DNA of 64,000 bases from CAVQGZ01 sp942491665 (lineage in GTDB: Bacteria > Actinomycetota > Actinomycetes > Jiangellales > Jiangellaceae): NCBI GenBank assembly GCA_942491665.1, contig CALOBR010000020.1, positions 1 through 64,000 of the forward strand, given 5' to 3'. The position numbers and the translations under genes were made by a program. The notes beneath the pieces were generated by a model that saw only the letters and a program-made list of their open reading frames with translations, searched no databases and had not been told where the DNA came from. Shown here piece after piece: positions 51,506-60,384 of the stretch. Numbering within the stretch: position 1 is the stretch's first letter; each line of letters opens with the position of its first letter.

Positions 51506-52771
51506 CTATCCACCCGCGGGGTCGCCGTCCGCGGGCTCATTCGTGCCGGTCGCGGGAGGCGTGCTCGTGGCAGCCGGTGTCACCGTCTGGGCATCCGGCA
51601 GCTCAGCGTCCGACGGCGGTGGTGGGGTAGGGGTGGGGGAAGGCGTCGGCGTCGGCGTCGGCGTGGGTGACGGCGCCGGGGCCGGGGCCGGGGTGGGGGT
51701 CGGGGACGGGGTGGGCGTCGGGGACGGCGTCGGCTTCGGGGCGGGTGCGGTGGGCGCGGGCGGTTGCTCGGTGGGCCGGTCGGACTGTGTGCCCGTGCCC
51801 GCCTTCTCGTCGCCTTCGTCAGCCTTGTCGTCGCCCGGCTTCGGCTCACGCTTGGCGTCGCGTGTCTTCTCGGGCGCCTTCTCCGGCTTCGGCGGCGACT
51901 CGGGGTCGGCGATGGTGCTCGCCCGTCCGGCGTAGCCGTCGGCCCACGCGATGACGGCGTCGGCGTAGGCGCCGGAGTTGTTGTAGCGAAGCAGCGCCGT
52001 GCGCAGCTGGTCGGGATCGGTGAGGTCGCCGCCGTGCGCGCACAGGTACCGAGCGGCGCCCGCCGCAGCATCGTCGATGTCGTTCGGGTCGGCGTCACCG
52101 TCGCCATCGGCGTCGGCCCCGATCCAGGTCCAGGTGCCAGGGATGAACTGCATGGGCCCGACGGCTCGGTCCCAGGTCTCGTCACCGTCCAGCGCACCGC
52201 CGTCGGTGTCGCTGATGGCCGCGAAAGGCGCCCCGTCGAGCACCGGGCCGAGGATGGGCTCCCACGTGACGCCGTCGGAGAAGAGCTGGCCGCCGTTGGC
52301 GTGACCGCTCTCGGCGCGGCCGATGGCGGCGATCACCTCCCACGGCAGCCCGCAGCTCGAGCCGTAGGCGTCCGCGGCGGCGCGGTAGGCGGTCATCGCC
52401 CGCTCCGGGATGCCGAGTGAACCGCTCGGCGACGGGCCGTCCGGCAGCGCTCGCGCGGAGACGACCTCGGCCTGGGCCTTCTCGGCCGAGCGGTTGGGCT
52501 TCGGCTGCTTCTTCTTCTGCTCCTTCTTCTGCGCCGGCGCGTCGTCTGCCACCCCCACCTGGGCGTGCGCCAAGTGCTCGGCCACGTTGACGTAGGCGGG
52601 CGCTGTGGTCAAGGGGCGCGTCACGTCGAGCACCGCCGAGGTCGCGACGTCCAGCACGGCCGAGGATGCCACCTCGGCCGGCGGCGGTTCGGCAGCGTTC
52701 GCCGCCCCGGTCACGCTCCCTGCGAGCATGAGCGAGCCAACCAGCAGACGCGCTGGACCTCGACTCACCAC
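51506..52771 (-). CDS. Secreted lytic transglycosylase with Pro/Thr-rich tail
   Basis: A 421-aa secreted protein. Signal peptide 1-26 ends ANA-AE. A short duplicated SAVLDV follows, then a Lys-rich linker. Residues 120-280 are an SLT-like domain with catalytic Glu154 in GRAESGH, GPMQF at 205-209 and YNNSGAYADAV. DADGDGDADPNDID (219-232) looks like an EF-hand-type calcium loop set inside the domain. Residues 290-421 are low-complexity Lys/Glu then Pro-Thr-Pro-Ser repeats, suited to crossing the cell wall. GTG start (52771) with GAAGAGGG upstream. Confidence 0.88.
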   Translation of the reverse strand: MVSRGPARLLVGSLMLAGSVTGAANAAEPPPAEVASSAVLDVATSAVLDVTRPLTTAPAYVNVAEHLAHAQVGVADDAPAQKKEQKKKQPKPNRSAEKAQAEVVSARALPDGPSPSGSLGIPERAMTAYRAAADAYGSSCGLPWEVIAAIGRAESGHANGGQLFSDGVTWEPILGPVLDGAPFAAISDTDGGALDGDETWDRAVGPMQFIPGTWTWIGADADGDGDADPNDIDDAAAGAARYLCAHGGDLTDPDQLRTALLRYNNSGAYADAVIAWADGYAGRASTIADPESPPKPEKAPEKTRDAKREPKPGDDKADEGDEKAGTGTQSDRPTEQPPAPTAPAPKPTPSPTPTPSPTPTPAPAPAPSPTPTPTPTPSPTPTPPPPSDAELPDAQTVTPAATSTPPATGTNEPADGDPAGG

Positions 52772-52807
52772 AACACCCTCTTCACCACGGACGACCTGCC
52801 GCCGATG

Positions 52808-54346
52808 CTACGTACCCAGAGACCATCGCAGATCGTCCAGAAGGTCCACAACCGATTCGATGCCAACCGACAGGCGCACGAGGTCACCAGGGACCTCCAA
52901 CGCCGACCCGTGCACGCTCGCATGCGTCATCTGCCCCGGCAGCTCGATGAGCGACTCAACGCCGCCCAACGACTCCGCGAGGGTGAACAACCGGCTGCGG
53001 GCGCAGACCTCCGCAGCCGCCTTGGGTCCCTCGGCCACCGTGAACGAGACCATCGCCCCGAACCGTGCCATCTGTCGCGCCGCGACCTCGTGCCCCCGGT
53101 GCCCGGCCAGCCCCGGGTACAGCACCGACTCGACCCTGGGGTGCTCGACCAGCAGCGCCACGACCTGCTCGGCGTTGTCGCAGTGCCGGTCCATCCGTAC
53201 CCCCAGTGTCTTGATGCCACGCAAGGTGAGGAACGCGTCGAACGGCCCGTTGACCGCTCCCATCGCGTTCTGGTGGAAGGCCAACGTCTCGGCGAGCCCG
53301 TCGTCGTCGACCACGAGCGCACCACCCACGACGTCGGAGTGCCCGCCCAGGTACTTGGTGGTGGAGTGCACGACCACGTCAGCACCGAGCGCGAGGGGCT
53401 GCTGCAGCACCGGTGTCGCAAACGTGTTGTCGACGACGAGCCGCGCACCGGACCCGCGCGCGATGTCGGCCAGCCCGGCGATGTCGGCCACGGTGAGCAG
53501 CGGGTTGGTCGGCGTCTCGGCCCAGATCATCGCCGTGGCGTCGGTCACCGCGGCGGCGACAGCGGCGAGGTCGTCGAGCGGGGCCGGCGTGAAACGCACG
53601 CCCCAGCGGTCGAGCACGCGCGCGAACAGGCGATACGTGCCGCCGTAGGCGTCGTCCGGGATGACGACGTGGTCGCCGGGCTGCAGCACGGCGCGGATCA
53701 GCGTGTCTTGCGCAGCCATGCCAGAGGCGAACGCGAAGGCGTGCGCTCCGCCTTCCAGCGCGGCCAGGCACTCCTGCAGCGCGGTGCGGGTGGGGTTGCC
53801 ACTGCGGCCGTAGTCGTAGCCCGTGCCGAGGCCGGTGCGCAGCCCGCCGACCCCGTCCTGGGCGAAGGTGCTGGTGGCGTAGATGGGCACGTTGACCGCC
53901 CCGGTCGCCGGGTCGGGGTCTTGCCCGGCGTGGATCGCTCGGGTGTCGACTCCCTGCTCGAGGTGAAACCAGACCATCTCGACCTCGGTGGTGTCGGTGA
54001 CGTCGTAGCCCTCCCCGGCCCAGAACGTGCGATGGGCCTGCGCCCAGTCGGCCACCGACGAGAAGCCTTCGCCCTCGGCCTGCGCGAACGCCCACGGGAC
54101 GTCGGCGAAGCGCGTCCGCTCCACGCGGTCGACGACGACGACGCCGACCCGCGCGCCGGTGTCGTCGACCAGCACGAGGCGCTCCCCTGGCTGCTCGGGC
54201 AGCTCGTCCTCGGCCTCGTACTCCTCGGCCAGGCCGGCTGTGGCCGTCTTGCGCCCAGCCAGCACGAGCGCGTTCAGCTCGGTACGCATCGACCCGGGGC
54301 TGCCGAGCTCCAGGGTGCGCAGGTCGCCGACGGTGGGAAAAGTCAT
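52808..54346 (-). CDS. metB: Fusion: ASCH domain plus cystathionine gamma-synthase/lyase (MetB-like)
   Basis: A 512-aa fusion. Residues 1-130 are an ASCH domain (LVLAGRKTATAGLAEEYE, GERLVLVDDTGARVGVVVV, WAQAHRTFWAGEGY), a putative RNA- or ligand-binding fold. Residues 132-512 are a complete Cys/Met-metabolism PLP enzyme beginning GVDTRAIHAGQDPDPATGAV, with YDYGRSGNPTR and the PLP lysine Lys331 in HSTTKYLGGHSD. The join FHLEQGVDTRAIH has no spacer. The enzyme acts in transsulfuration with the cbs product coded nearby. Gamma-synthase and gamma-lyase cannot be separated by eye. Confidence 0.88.
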   Translation of the reverse strand: MTFPTVGDLRTLELGSPGSMRTELNALVLAGRKTATAGLAEEYEAEDELPEQPGERLVLVDDTGARVGVVVVDRVERTRFADVPWAFAQAEGEGFSSVADWAQAHRTFWAGEGYDVTDTTEVEMVWFHLEQGVDTRAIHAGQDPDPATGAVNVPIYATSTFAQDGVGGLRTGLGTGYDYGRSGNPTRTALQECLAALEGGAHAFAFASGMAAQDTLIRAVLQPGDHVVIPDDAYGGTYRLFARVLDRWGVRFTPAPLDDLAAVAAAVTDATAMIWAETPTNPLLTVADIAGLADIARGSGARLVVDNTFATPVLQQPLALGADVVVHSTTKYLGGHSDVVGGALVVDDDGLAETLAFHQNAMGAVNGPFDAFLTLRGIKTLGVRMDRHCDNAEQVVALLVEHPRVESVLYPGLAGHRGHEVAARQMARFGAMVSFTVAEGPKAAAEVCARSRLFTLAESLGGVESLIELPGQMTHASVHGSALEVPGDLVRLSVGIESVVDLLDDLRWSLGT

Positions 54347-54484
54347 GGGCGCACCCGATCACCTTGGCGCGCGTTGCGGCAAGTCGCGGAACACCGCCGG
54401 CCGCGTCAGGGTTGTCACAGGGTGTCGCGCCGTGCGTCCAGCAGTCGACGTGACCGGCAACCCGACGGCGACAAGGAGACGGTG

Positions 54485-55177
54485 ATGTTCGACTTCCTCT
54501 TTCGTGGCAGCGCGCTCAAGACGGCGCTGGTGGAGCCCGACGAGGCGCTGAGCGGGCGGGCCGTGCGCCCCTACGTTCTCTCCGGCACCCACAGCGTGCT
54601 CGGCACGCCGATCGAGGCCGAGCCGCCGCCGGGCATGTCCGAGATCGTCATCGGCATGGGCTGCTTCTGGGGGGCAGAGCGGTTGTTCTGGCGCCTCGAC
54701 GGGGTGTGGACGACGGCGGTCGGGTACGCGGGTGGGTACACGCCCCACCCCACCTACGAGGAGACCTGCACGGCCCGAACCGGGCACACCGAAGCGGTGC
54801 GCGTCGTGTTCGACCCGGCGGTGATCACGCTCGAGCAGGTGCTCGCCACCTTCTGGGAAGGCCACGACCCGACTCAGGGCATGCGTCAGGGCAACGACGT
54901 CGGCAGCCAGTACCGCTCGACCATCTACTGGACGACAGACGAGCAGCGCGACGCCGCCGAGCGCACGCGCGACGCCTACGCGGCCCGGTTGCGTGCGTCG
55001 GGCTACGGCGACATCACCACCGAGATCCGTCCGCTGTCACCCGACGATGCCGACGGCGCCGGCCCGCTGTTCTACGCCGAGGAGTACCACCAGCAGTACC
55101 TGCACAAGAACCCGAATGGCTACTGCGGGCTGGGAGGCACCGGCGTCTCCTGCGGTGTGCGCTTGGACCTCGGGTGA
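54485..55177 (+). CDS. msrA: Peptide-methionine (S)-S-oxide reductase
   Basis: A 230-aa MsrA with the catalytic cysteine in GMGCFWGAERLFW, and GYAGGYTPHPTYEETCTARTGH in parts, RTGHTEAV and EEYHQQYLHKNPNGYC. Resolving cysteines lie in the C-terminal GYCGLGGTGVSC. It is longer than minimal MsrA, with a 45-residue N-terminal arm. AAGGAG precedes the ATG. It repairs oxidised methionine in proteins. Confidence 0.95.
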   Translation: MFDFLFRGSALKTALVEPDEALSGRAVRPYVLSGTHSVLGTPIEAEPPPGMSEIVIGMGCFWGAERLFWRLDGVWTTAVGYAGGYTPHPTYEETCTARTGHTEAVRVVFDPAVITLEQVLATFWEGHDPTQGMRQGNDVGSQYRSTIYWTTDEQRDAAERTRDAYAARLRASGYGDITTEIRPLSPDDADGAGPLFYAEEYHQQYLHKNPNGYCGLGGTGVSCGVRLDLG

Positions 55178-55235
55178 CGCGACGGACGCGGGGCGGCTGA
55201 GCACAGCACCATCCCCGTCGACGGCGTCGCGTCGC

Positions 55236-55424
55236 TCAGAAGAGCGATGACTCGACGCACAGCTCGGTGCCGCACCAGCGGGCCTCGGCCATCGTGCCCA
55301 GCACGAGGATGGCCACGACGGCCAGCGCCACGGCGACTGCGAGCCATGCCAGGGACCGCACCTGCGTCCTCGGCTCTACGTGGTGGGCTTGCGCTGCGAC
55401 GAATCCGGCTTGGGCTGTGTTCAT
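55236..55424 (-). CDS. Small single-helix membrane protein, 62 aa
   Basis: An unrecognised protein with a polar N-terminus (MNTAQAGFVAAQAHHVEPR), one helix (AWLAVAVALAVVAILVLGTM) and a tail with two cysteines (RWCGTELCVESS). A good ribosome-binding site (GGGGGAG) stands before the ATG at 55424, which supports a real gene. Confidence 0.65.
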   Translation of the reverse strand: MNTAQAGFVAAQAHHVEPRTQVRSLAWLAVAVALAVVAILVLGTMAEARWCGTELCVESSLF

Positions 55425-55557
55425 GGTGACTCCCCCTCTCGCAAAGCCACGCCAACCAACTGTCATGATCGGCCTCTGACCCGCCCGCCGCCAGGGTCAA
55501 TGGGCCGCGGAGGCCCGGTTGTCGGGCGGCGTGTGCCCAGCGGGGCCCGCGCCTGAG

Positions 55558-56133
55558 TCAGACGTGGCGGGCCCGAAGGACGACATCGATCGCCGTCCCG
55601 TTGGGAGTGTCGCGCTCGACCTCCTCGAGGCGCTCGACGACGAGGTTCGCCGCGGCCTCGGCGTAGAGCTCTTCGTCCTGGAGCCGATCGACGTCATCGG
55701 GGCCGCCGACCCCCTCGTTCAGGTTGCGCACCGCGTGCCCGATGACCACGAGATGACCGTCCGGAGCGACCCACGACGCTGCATGGTTCAGCACCCGCCG
55801 CATCAGCTGCCGCGGAAGGTGCAGGTAGCAGAGCAGCACGAGGTCGAACCGGTCGTCCGGGGCGTAGGTGGTGATGTCGGCGACCTGCCAGTCGACGCCG
55901 TCCCCACCGGGGCGCACCCGGCCGCGCTCGACAGCGACGGAGGAGAAGTCGACCGCGGTCACCGCCCAACCCTGCTCAGCCAGCCACAGCGCGTTGCGGC
56001 CCTCACCGGCCGCCACATCGATGGCGGTACCCGGCGTGAGGTCGTCAACCAGAGTGACGACGAAGTGGTTCGGCTCGGCCGACCACACCAGGTCGGACGC
56101 CGCGTACCGCTCGTCCCACTGCTCAGCGTCCAT
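55558..56133 (-). CDS. Class I SAM-dependent methyltransferase
   Basis: A 191-aa methyltransferase of the Methyltransf_25/TehB-like kind: WDERYAASDLVWSAEPN start, SAM motif I AIDVAAGEGRNALWLAEQG, motif II around VTAVDFSSVAVE, then FDLVLLCYLHLPRQ. The ATG 56133 has AGAGGAGA upstream and overlaps the cbs 3' end by 11 bp, so it is coupled to cbs. The substrate is unknown; thiol or tellurite methylation is possible given the sulfur neighbourhood. Confidence 0.88.
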   Translation of the reverse strand: MDAEQWDERYAASDLVWSAEPNHFVVTLVDDLTPGTAIDVAAGEGRNALWLAEQGWAVTAVDFSSVAVERGRVRPGGDGVDWQVADITTYAPDDRFDLVLLCYLHLPRQLMRRVLNHAASWVAPDGHLVVIGHAVRNLNEGVGGPDDVDRLQDEELYAEAAANLVVERLEEVERDTPNGTAIDVVLRARHV

Positions 56134-57553
56134 TGCCGTCTCCTCTCGTCGCGACCAGGGCGTCGGTGTCAGCCACCGGCGTGACCTGCTCGAGCAGGTC
56201 CGCACGCGTGAGCACCCCGACGGGCCGACCGTCATCCAGCACCATCAGCGCGTCCGCCTGACGCAGCGCCTGCACCGCGGCTGCCACCGGCTCACCTGAG
56301 CCGATGGACGGCAGCGGCGAGGCCATGTGCGCCTCGACGGAGTCGGTCAGCGACGCGCGTCCGGTGAACAGCGCGTCGAGGAGCTCGCGCTCGGAGACCG
56401 ATCCGGCGACCTCGGCCGCCATGATCGGTGGCTCGGCCCGCACCACGGGAATCTGCGACACCGCGTACTCCCGCAGGATCCCCACTGCCTCGGCGACAGT
56501 CTCGTTCGGGTGGGTGTGCACGAGCGCGGGAAGGTCACCGCTCTTGCCGCGCAACAGCTCACCGACGGTCTCGTCGTCGGGATGGGCGTGCAAGAAGCCG
56601 TAGCGGGCCAGCCAGGAGTCGTCGAACACCTTCGAGAGGTAGCCGCGACCGCTGTCGGGAAGCAGCACCACGACGACGTCGTCGACGCGTCCCTGCTCGG
56701 CCAGCTCAGCCGCAAGGCGCTGCGCAGCGACGACGGCCATGCCGCACGAGCCGCCGACGAGCAGCCCCTCCTCGCGGGCCAGCCGCCGGGTCATGGTGAA
56801 CGAGTCGGCGTCGCTCACCTCGATCACGCGGTCGCAGAACGCCGGGTCGTACGTGGTCGGCCAGAAGTCCTCCCCGACGCCTTCGACGAGGTACGGACGA
56901 CCCGTCCCACCGGAGTAGACCGAGCCGGTCGGGTCGGCACCCACGACCTGCACCCGACCGTCGGTGACCTGCTTGAGGTAGCGGCCCACCCCGGTGATCG
57001 TGCCTCCGGTACCGATGCCGGCCACGAAGTGGGTCACGCGTCCGTCGGTCTGCTCCCACACCTCTGGCCCCGTCGTCTCGTAGTGCGACAGCGGGTTGTT
57101 CGGGTTGGCGTACTGGTCGGGCTTCCACGCATTCGGGATCTCGTGCACCAGCCGGTCAGACACCGAGTAGTACGAGTCGGGGTGCTCCGGCGGTACTGCC
57201 GTCGGGCAGACGTGCACCCGCGCCCCGTAGGCCCGCAGCACGTTGATCTTGTCGGTCGACACCTTGTCGGGCACGACGAACTCGCACGAGTACCCGCGCT
57301 CCTGGGCCACAATGGCCAGGCCGACGCCGGTGTTGCCACTGGTGGGCTCGACGATCGTGCCGCCTGGACGCAGCTCGCCGCTTGCCTCGGCGGCCGTCAC
57401 CATGCGCAGCGCGATCCGGTCTTTCACCGACCCGCCGGGGTTGAGGTACTCCACCTTCGCCAGCACCAGCGGCCCGTCCGGGGCGACCACGTGGCGCAGG
57501 CGGACGAGGGGCGTGTGGCCGACAAGGTCGACCACCGACGTGACGTAGTCCAC
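56123..57553 (-). CDS. cbs: Cystathionine beta-synthase
   Basis: A 476-aa PLP enzyme joining serine (or acetylserine) and homocysteine. PLP lysine in NPGGSVKDRIALRM, PTSGNTGVGLAIVA, GIGTGGTITGVGRYLK; then a C-terminal pair of CBS regulatory domains (about residues 335-470). No N-terminal haem domain. GTG 57553 is chosen because TAGAGT ends 7 nt upstream. Acts with the MetB-like fusion 2 kb away. Confidence 0.93.
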   Translation of the reverse strand: MDYVTSVVDLVGHTPLVRLRHVVAPDGPLVLAKVEYLNPGGSVKDRIALRMVTAAEASGELRPGGTIVEPTSGNTGVGLAIVAQERGYSCEFVVPDKVSTDKINVLRAYGARVHVCPTAVPPEHPDSYYSVSDRLVHEIPNAWKPDQYANPNNPLSHYETTGPEVWEQTDGRVTHFVAGIGTGGTITGVGRYLKQVTDGRVQVVGADPTGSVYSGGTGRPYLVEGVGEDFWPTTYDPAFCDRVIEVSDADSFTMTRRLAREEGLLVGGSCGMAVVAAQRLAAELAEQGRVDDVVVVLLPDSGRGYLSKVFDDSWLARYGFLHAHPDDETVGELLRGKSGDLPALVHTHPNETVAEAVGILREYAVSQIPVVRAEPPIMAAEVAGSVSERELLDALFTGRASLTDSVEAHMASPLPSIGSGEPVAAAVQALRQADALMVLDDGRPVGVLTRADLLEQVTPVADTDALVATRGDGNGR

Positions 57554-57614
57554 CCGTCCGACTCTAGGCATGTCGGGCGCGGTCCCTCGCATCGTGCGTC
57601 AGCGCAGCGACGCA

Positions 57615-57938
57615 TCAGGGCAACGCGCGTCGAAGTGCCAGCAGCAGCGCCTGCCCACGGGCCGCCGTCGCGGGGTCGGGACGTCGGCGCAGCCCCTCGA
57701 CGAGGTCGTGACCGAGCACCGTCAGCTGGTCGCCCCAGGCCCGCGGGGCCACCTGGGGCAGCCGACGAGCAGGCTCGCCCTGCGCAGCCAACGACAGCGC
57801 CGCAAGGTCGACCAGCGCCGCCCGCACGTCGGCCTCGATCGGCACCAGGCGGGACGTCGACAGGTGCGCGAGCCGGTCGGCCAGCCGTTCCACCAGCCGG
57901 ACCAGGTCGTCGGTGTCGAAGGTTGACCGGTCCCGCAT
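57615..57938 (-). CDS. Hypothetical helical protein, 107 aa
   Basis: I do not recognise it. A soluble, Leu/Ala/Arg-rich four-helix-like protein (DDLVRLVERLADRLAHLS; QALLLALRRALP). The ATG at 57938 follows GAACCT by 6 nt. It is divergent from the LCP gene across 18 bp, a layout that supports it as expressed. It lies 61 bp beyond the cbs start on the same strand. Confidence 0.68.
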   Translation of the reverse strand: MRDRSTFDTDDLVRLVERLADRLAHLSTSRLVPIEADVRAALVDLAALSLAAQGEPARRLPQVAPRAWGDQLTVLGHDLVEGLRRRPDPATAARGQALLLALRRALP

Positions 57939-57956
57939 CGGGGTAGGTTCCCAGAC
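57939..57956. promoter_or_regulatory. 18-bp bidirectional promoter with a shared -10 box
   Basis: Plus strand: TAGGTT (57944-57949), 7 nt before GTG 57957. Minus strand: GAACCT (57950-57945), 6 nt before ATG 57938. The two -10 boxes overlap in five base pairs, so the same bases serve both directions. Each would give a leaderless mRNA. Only one direction can be open at a time. Confidence 0.6.
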
Positions 57957-59054
57957 GTGAGCCCACACGAGGGTCGGCGCGTCCCCGAGGACGACCCGAT
58001 GCAGCAGACCCAGGTGTTCGGCCGGGTCTCCGACGCCGGCGCGGGCGCCACGACGGTGCTGCCCAGCACACCCAGCCCGGACGCACCCACGAAGCGTCGT
58101 CGCGGACCGGTCCGCTGGTTCTTTCGCGTGCTGGCGATCCTGCTGGCCGTCCTGCTGGGCTATGGCCTGCTGCTCGTCGTCGTCGCCTACACCGGGCTCG
58201 ACCGGGTGGACGCGACACCCGCAGGCGAGCGGCCGGCGCCGGGCCCGGGACGCACCTGGCTGCTCGTCGGCTCCGACAGCCGCGAGAACCTCACCGACGA
58301 GCAGAAGAACGAGCTGTCGACCGGCTCGTCCGACGGTCGCCTCACCGACACCATCATGATGCTGACGACCGCCCCCGACGGGGTGGCCACGCTCATCAGC
58401 ATCCCCCGCGACTCCCTGGTGGAGATCCCCGGCTACGGGCAGAACAAGATCAACGCCGCCTACGCGTTCGGCGGCCCCCCGCTGCTGGTGCAGACGGTCG
58501 AAGGGGCCACCGGCGTCCGGATCGACGGGTACGTCGAGGTGGGGTTCGACGGGTTCTTCGAGATCGTGCAGGCCGTCGGCGGGGTCGAGGTGTGCCTCGA
58601 CGCCCCGATAGACGACGAGCGGGCGGGCATCGACCTGGCCGCGGGCTGCCAGACCCTCGGCGGTGCCGACGCGCTGGGGTTCGTCCGCGCTCGCTACACC
58701 GACCCCGAGGGCGACTTCGGGCGCGTCGAGCGGCAACGGCAGTTCGTCTCCGCCCTGGCCGACGAGATCACCAGCCCCGCGGTGCTGCTCAACCCGTTCG
58801 TGGCCGTACCGCTGTTCGCCACCATGGGCGACGCGCTCACCGTCGACGACGGCTCCGGCCCGATCGACCTCGCCCGCTTCGGTCTGGCCGCGGTTCGGGC
58901 CACGGGCGAGAACGGACAGATGCTCACCGTCCCCTTCGGCGGGTACGCCACCACCGACGCCGGCTCCGTCGTGCTGTGGGAGGAGGCGGAGGCCGAGGCG
59001 CTCTGGTCGGCCGTCCGCGAAGGCACGCGCGTCCCACCGCGGCTGCTGAATTAG
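57957..59054 (+). CDS. LytR-CpsA-Psr (LCP) family cell-wall polymer ligase
   Basis: A 365-aa membrane-anchored enzyme: cytoplasmic arm of about 55 residues ending RRRGPVRW, one helix (FFRVLAILLAVLLGYGLLLVVV), then the extracytoplasmic LCP domain with LLVGSDSRENL, SDGRLTDTIMMLT, SIPRDSLVEIPGYG, NKINAAYAFGG and GFVRARY with the phosphate-binding arginines. LCP enzymes attach glycopolymers to peptidoglycan. Its stop codon TAG is also part of the -10 box of ugd. Confidence 0.93.
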   Translation: MSPHEGRRVPEDDPMQQTQVFGRVSDAGAGATTVLPSTPSPDAPTKRRRGPVRWFFRVLAILLAVLLGYGLLLVVVAYTGLDRVDATPAGERPAPGPGRTWLLVGSDSRENLTDEQKNELSTGSSDGRLTDTIMMLTTAPDGVATLISIPRDSLVEIPGYGQNKINAAYAFGGPPLLVQTVEGATGVRIDGYVEVGFDGFFEIVQAVGGVEVCLDAPIDDERAGIDLAAGCQTLGGADALGFVRARYTDPEGDFGRVERQRQFVSALADEITSPAVLLNPFVAVPLFATMGDALTVDDGSGPIDLARFGLAAVRATGENGQMLTVPFGGYATTDAGSVVLWEEAEAEALWSAVREGTRVPPRLLN

Positions 59055-59064
59055 CCTGAAGCCC

Positions 59065-60384
59065 ATGAGTGCGCGCATCACCGTGATCGGTACCGGCTAC
59101 CTCGGGGCAACCCACGCCGCCTGCATGGCCGAGCTGGGTCACGAGGTGATCGGCGTCGACGTGGACGAGACCAAGCTCGCAGCCCTGGCGGACGGACGGG
59201 TGCCGTTCTACGAGCCCGCCCTGGAGCCGATGCTGGCGCGCCACGTTGAGTCCGGCCGGCTGCGCTTCACCACCTCGTTCGCCGAGGCCGCCGACTTCGG
59301 CGACGTCCACTTCGTCTGCGTCGGCACCCCGCAGCGACCCGACAGCCTGGCCGCCGACATGAGCCACGTCGACTCCGCGGTGACCGCGCTGGCCGAGCAC
59401 CTGCGCCGCCCGGCCCTGGTGGTGGGCAAGTCGACCGTGCCCGTCGGGACGGCGAGCCGTCTGCTCGACCTGATCCATGCCACCGCCCCGGCCGGCGAGC
59501 AGGTCTCACTGGCCTGGAACCCGGAGTTCCTGCGCGAGGGCCACGCCGTGGACGACACGCTGCACCCCGACCGGCTCGTCTTCGGCGTCGTCCGTACCGA
59601 GGACGAGGCCACGTTGCGCGAGGTCTACGCCATCGCGCTGGCCGAGGGAACCCCGACAGTGACGACCGACTTCGCGACCGCCGAGCTCGTCAAGGTGGCG
59701 GCCAACTCGTTCCTGGCGACCAAGATCTCGTTCATCAACGCCATCGCCGAGATCTGCGAGGTGGTGGATGCCGACGTCGTCGCCCTGGCCGACGCCATCG
59801 GCCACGACGCCCGCATCGGCCGCAGCTTTCTCAACGCCGGGCTCGGGTTCGGCGGCGGCTGCCTGCCGAAGGACATCCGCGCCTTCATGGCCCGCGCCGG
59901 CGAGATCGGGGCGTCGGACGCCCTCACCTTCTTGCGCGAGATCGACTCGATCAACATGCGCCGGCGCCAGCGCGCCGTCGAGATCACCCGCGAGCTTCTG
60001 GGCGGCACGGTGCTCGGCGCCCACATCGCGGTGCTCGGTGTCGCCTTCAAGCCGGAGTCCGACGACGTCCGCGACTCCCCCGCGCTCAACGTCGCCGGCC
60101 AGCTGCAGCTGCAGGGCGCCCAGGTGAAGGTCTACGACCCCAAGGCGATGGACAACGCCAAGCGCATGTTCCCTACGCTGCACTACGTCGACTCCGTCAC
60201 GGCCGCGGCGCAGCACGCCGACATCGTGCTGCACCTCACCGAGTGGGCCGAGTTCGCCGCCCTCGACCCCGTCCAGGTGGGCACCCTCGTGAAGCAGCAG
60301 GTTGTCATCGACGGACGCAACACGCTGGACGCGCCGCGATGGCGCGCGGCGGGCTGGACCTACCGTGGGCTCGGCCGCCCATGA
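59065..60384 (+). CDS. ugd: UDP-glucose 6-dehydrogenase
   Basis: A 439-aa NAD-dependent enzyme making UDP-glucuronate. NAD site VIGTGYLGATHAACMAELG; GKSTVPVGT; WNPEFLREGHAVDD; catalytic cysteine in GFGGGCLPKDIRAF; C-terminal FKPESDDVRDSPAL. TAGCCT (59052-59057) ends 7 nt before the ATG. It probably feeds sugar for the polymer that the LCP enzyme attaches. Confidence 0.95.
   Translation: MSARITVIGTGYLGATHAACMAELGHEVIGVDVDETKLAALADGRVPFYEPALEPMLARHVESGRLRFTTSFAEAADFGDVHFVCVGTPQRPDSLAADMSHVDSAVTALAEHLRRPALVVGKSTVPVGTASRLLDLIHATAPAGEQVSLAWNPEFLREGHAVDDTLHPDRLVFGVVRTEDEATLREVYAIALAEGTPTVTTDFATAELVKVAANSFLATKISFINAIAEICEVVDADVVALADAIGHDARIGRSFLNAGLGFGGGCLPKDIRAFMARAGEIGASDALTFLREIDSINMRRRQRAVEITRELLGGTVLGAHIAVLGVAFKPESDDVRDSPALNVAGQLQLQGAQVKVYDPKAMDNAKRMFPTLHYVDSVTAAAQHADIVLHLTEWAEFAALDPVQVGTLVKQQVVIDGRNTLDAPRWRAAGWTYRGLGRP

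Noticed and set aside
51600..51770. Tandem short repeats resembling a minisatellite or CRISPR-like array
   Set aside because: They code the Pro-Thr-Pro-Ser tail of the lytic transglycosylase; no spacers and no Cas genes.
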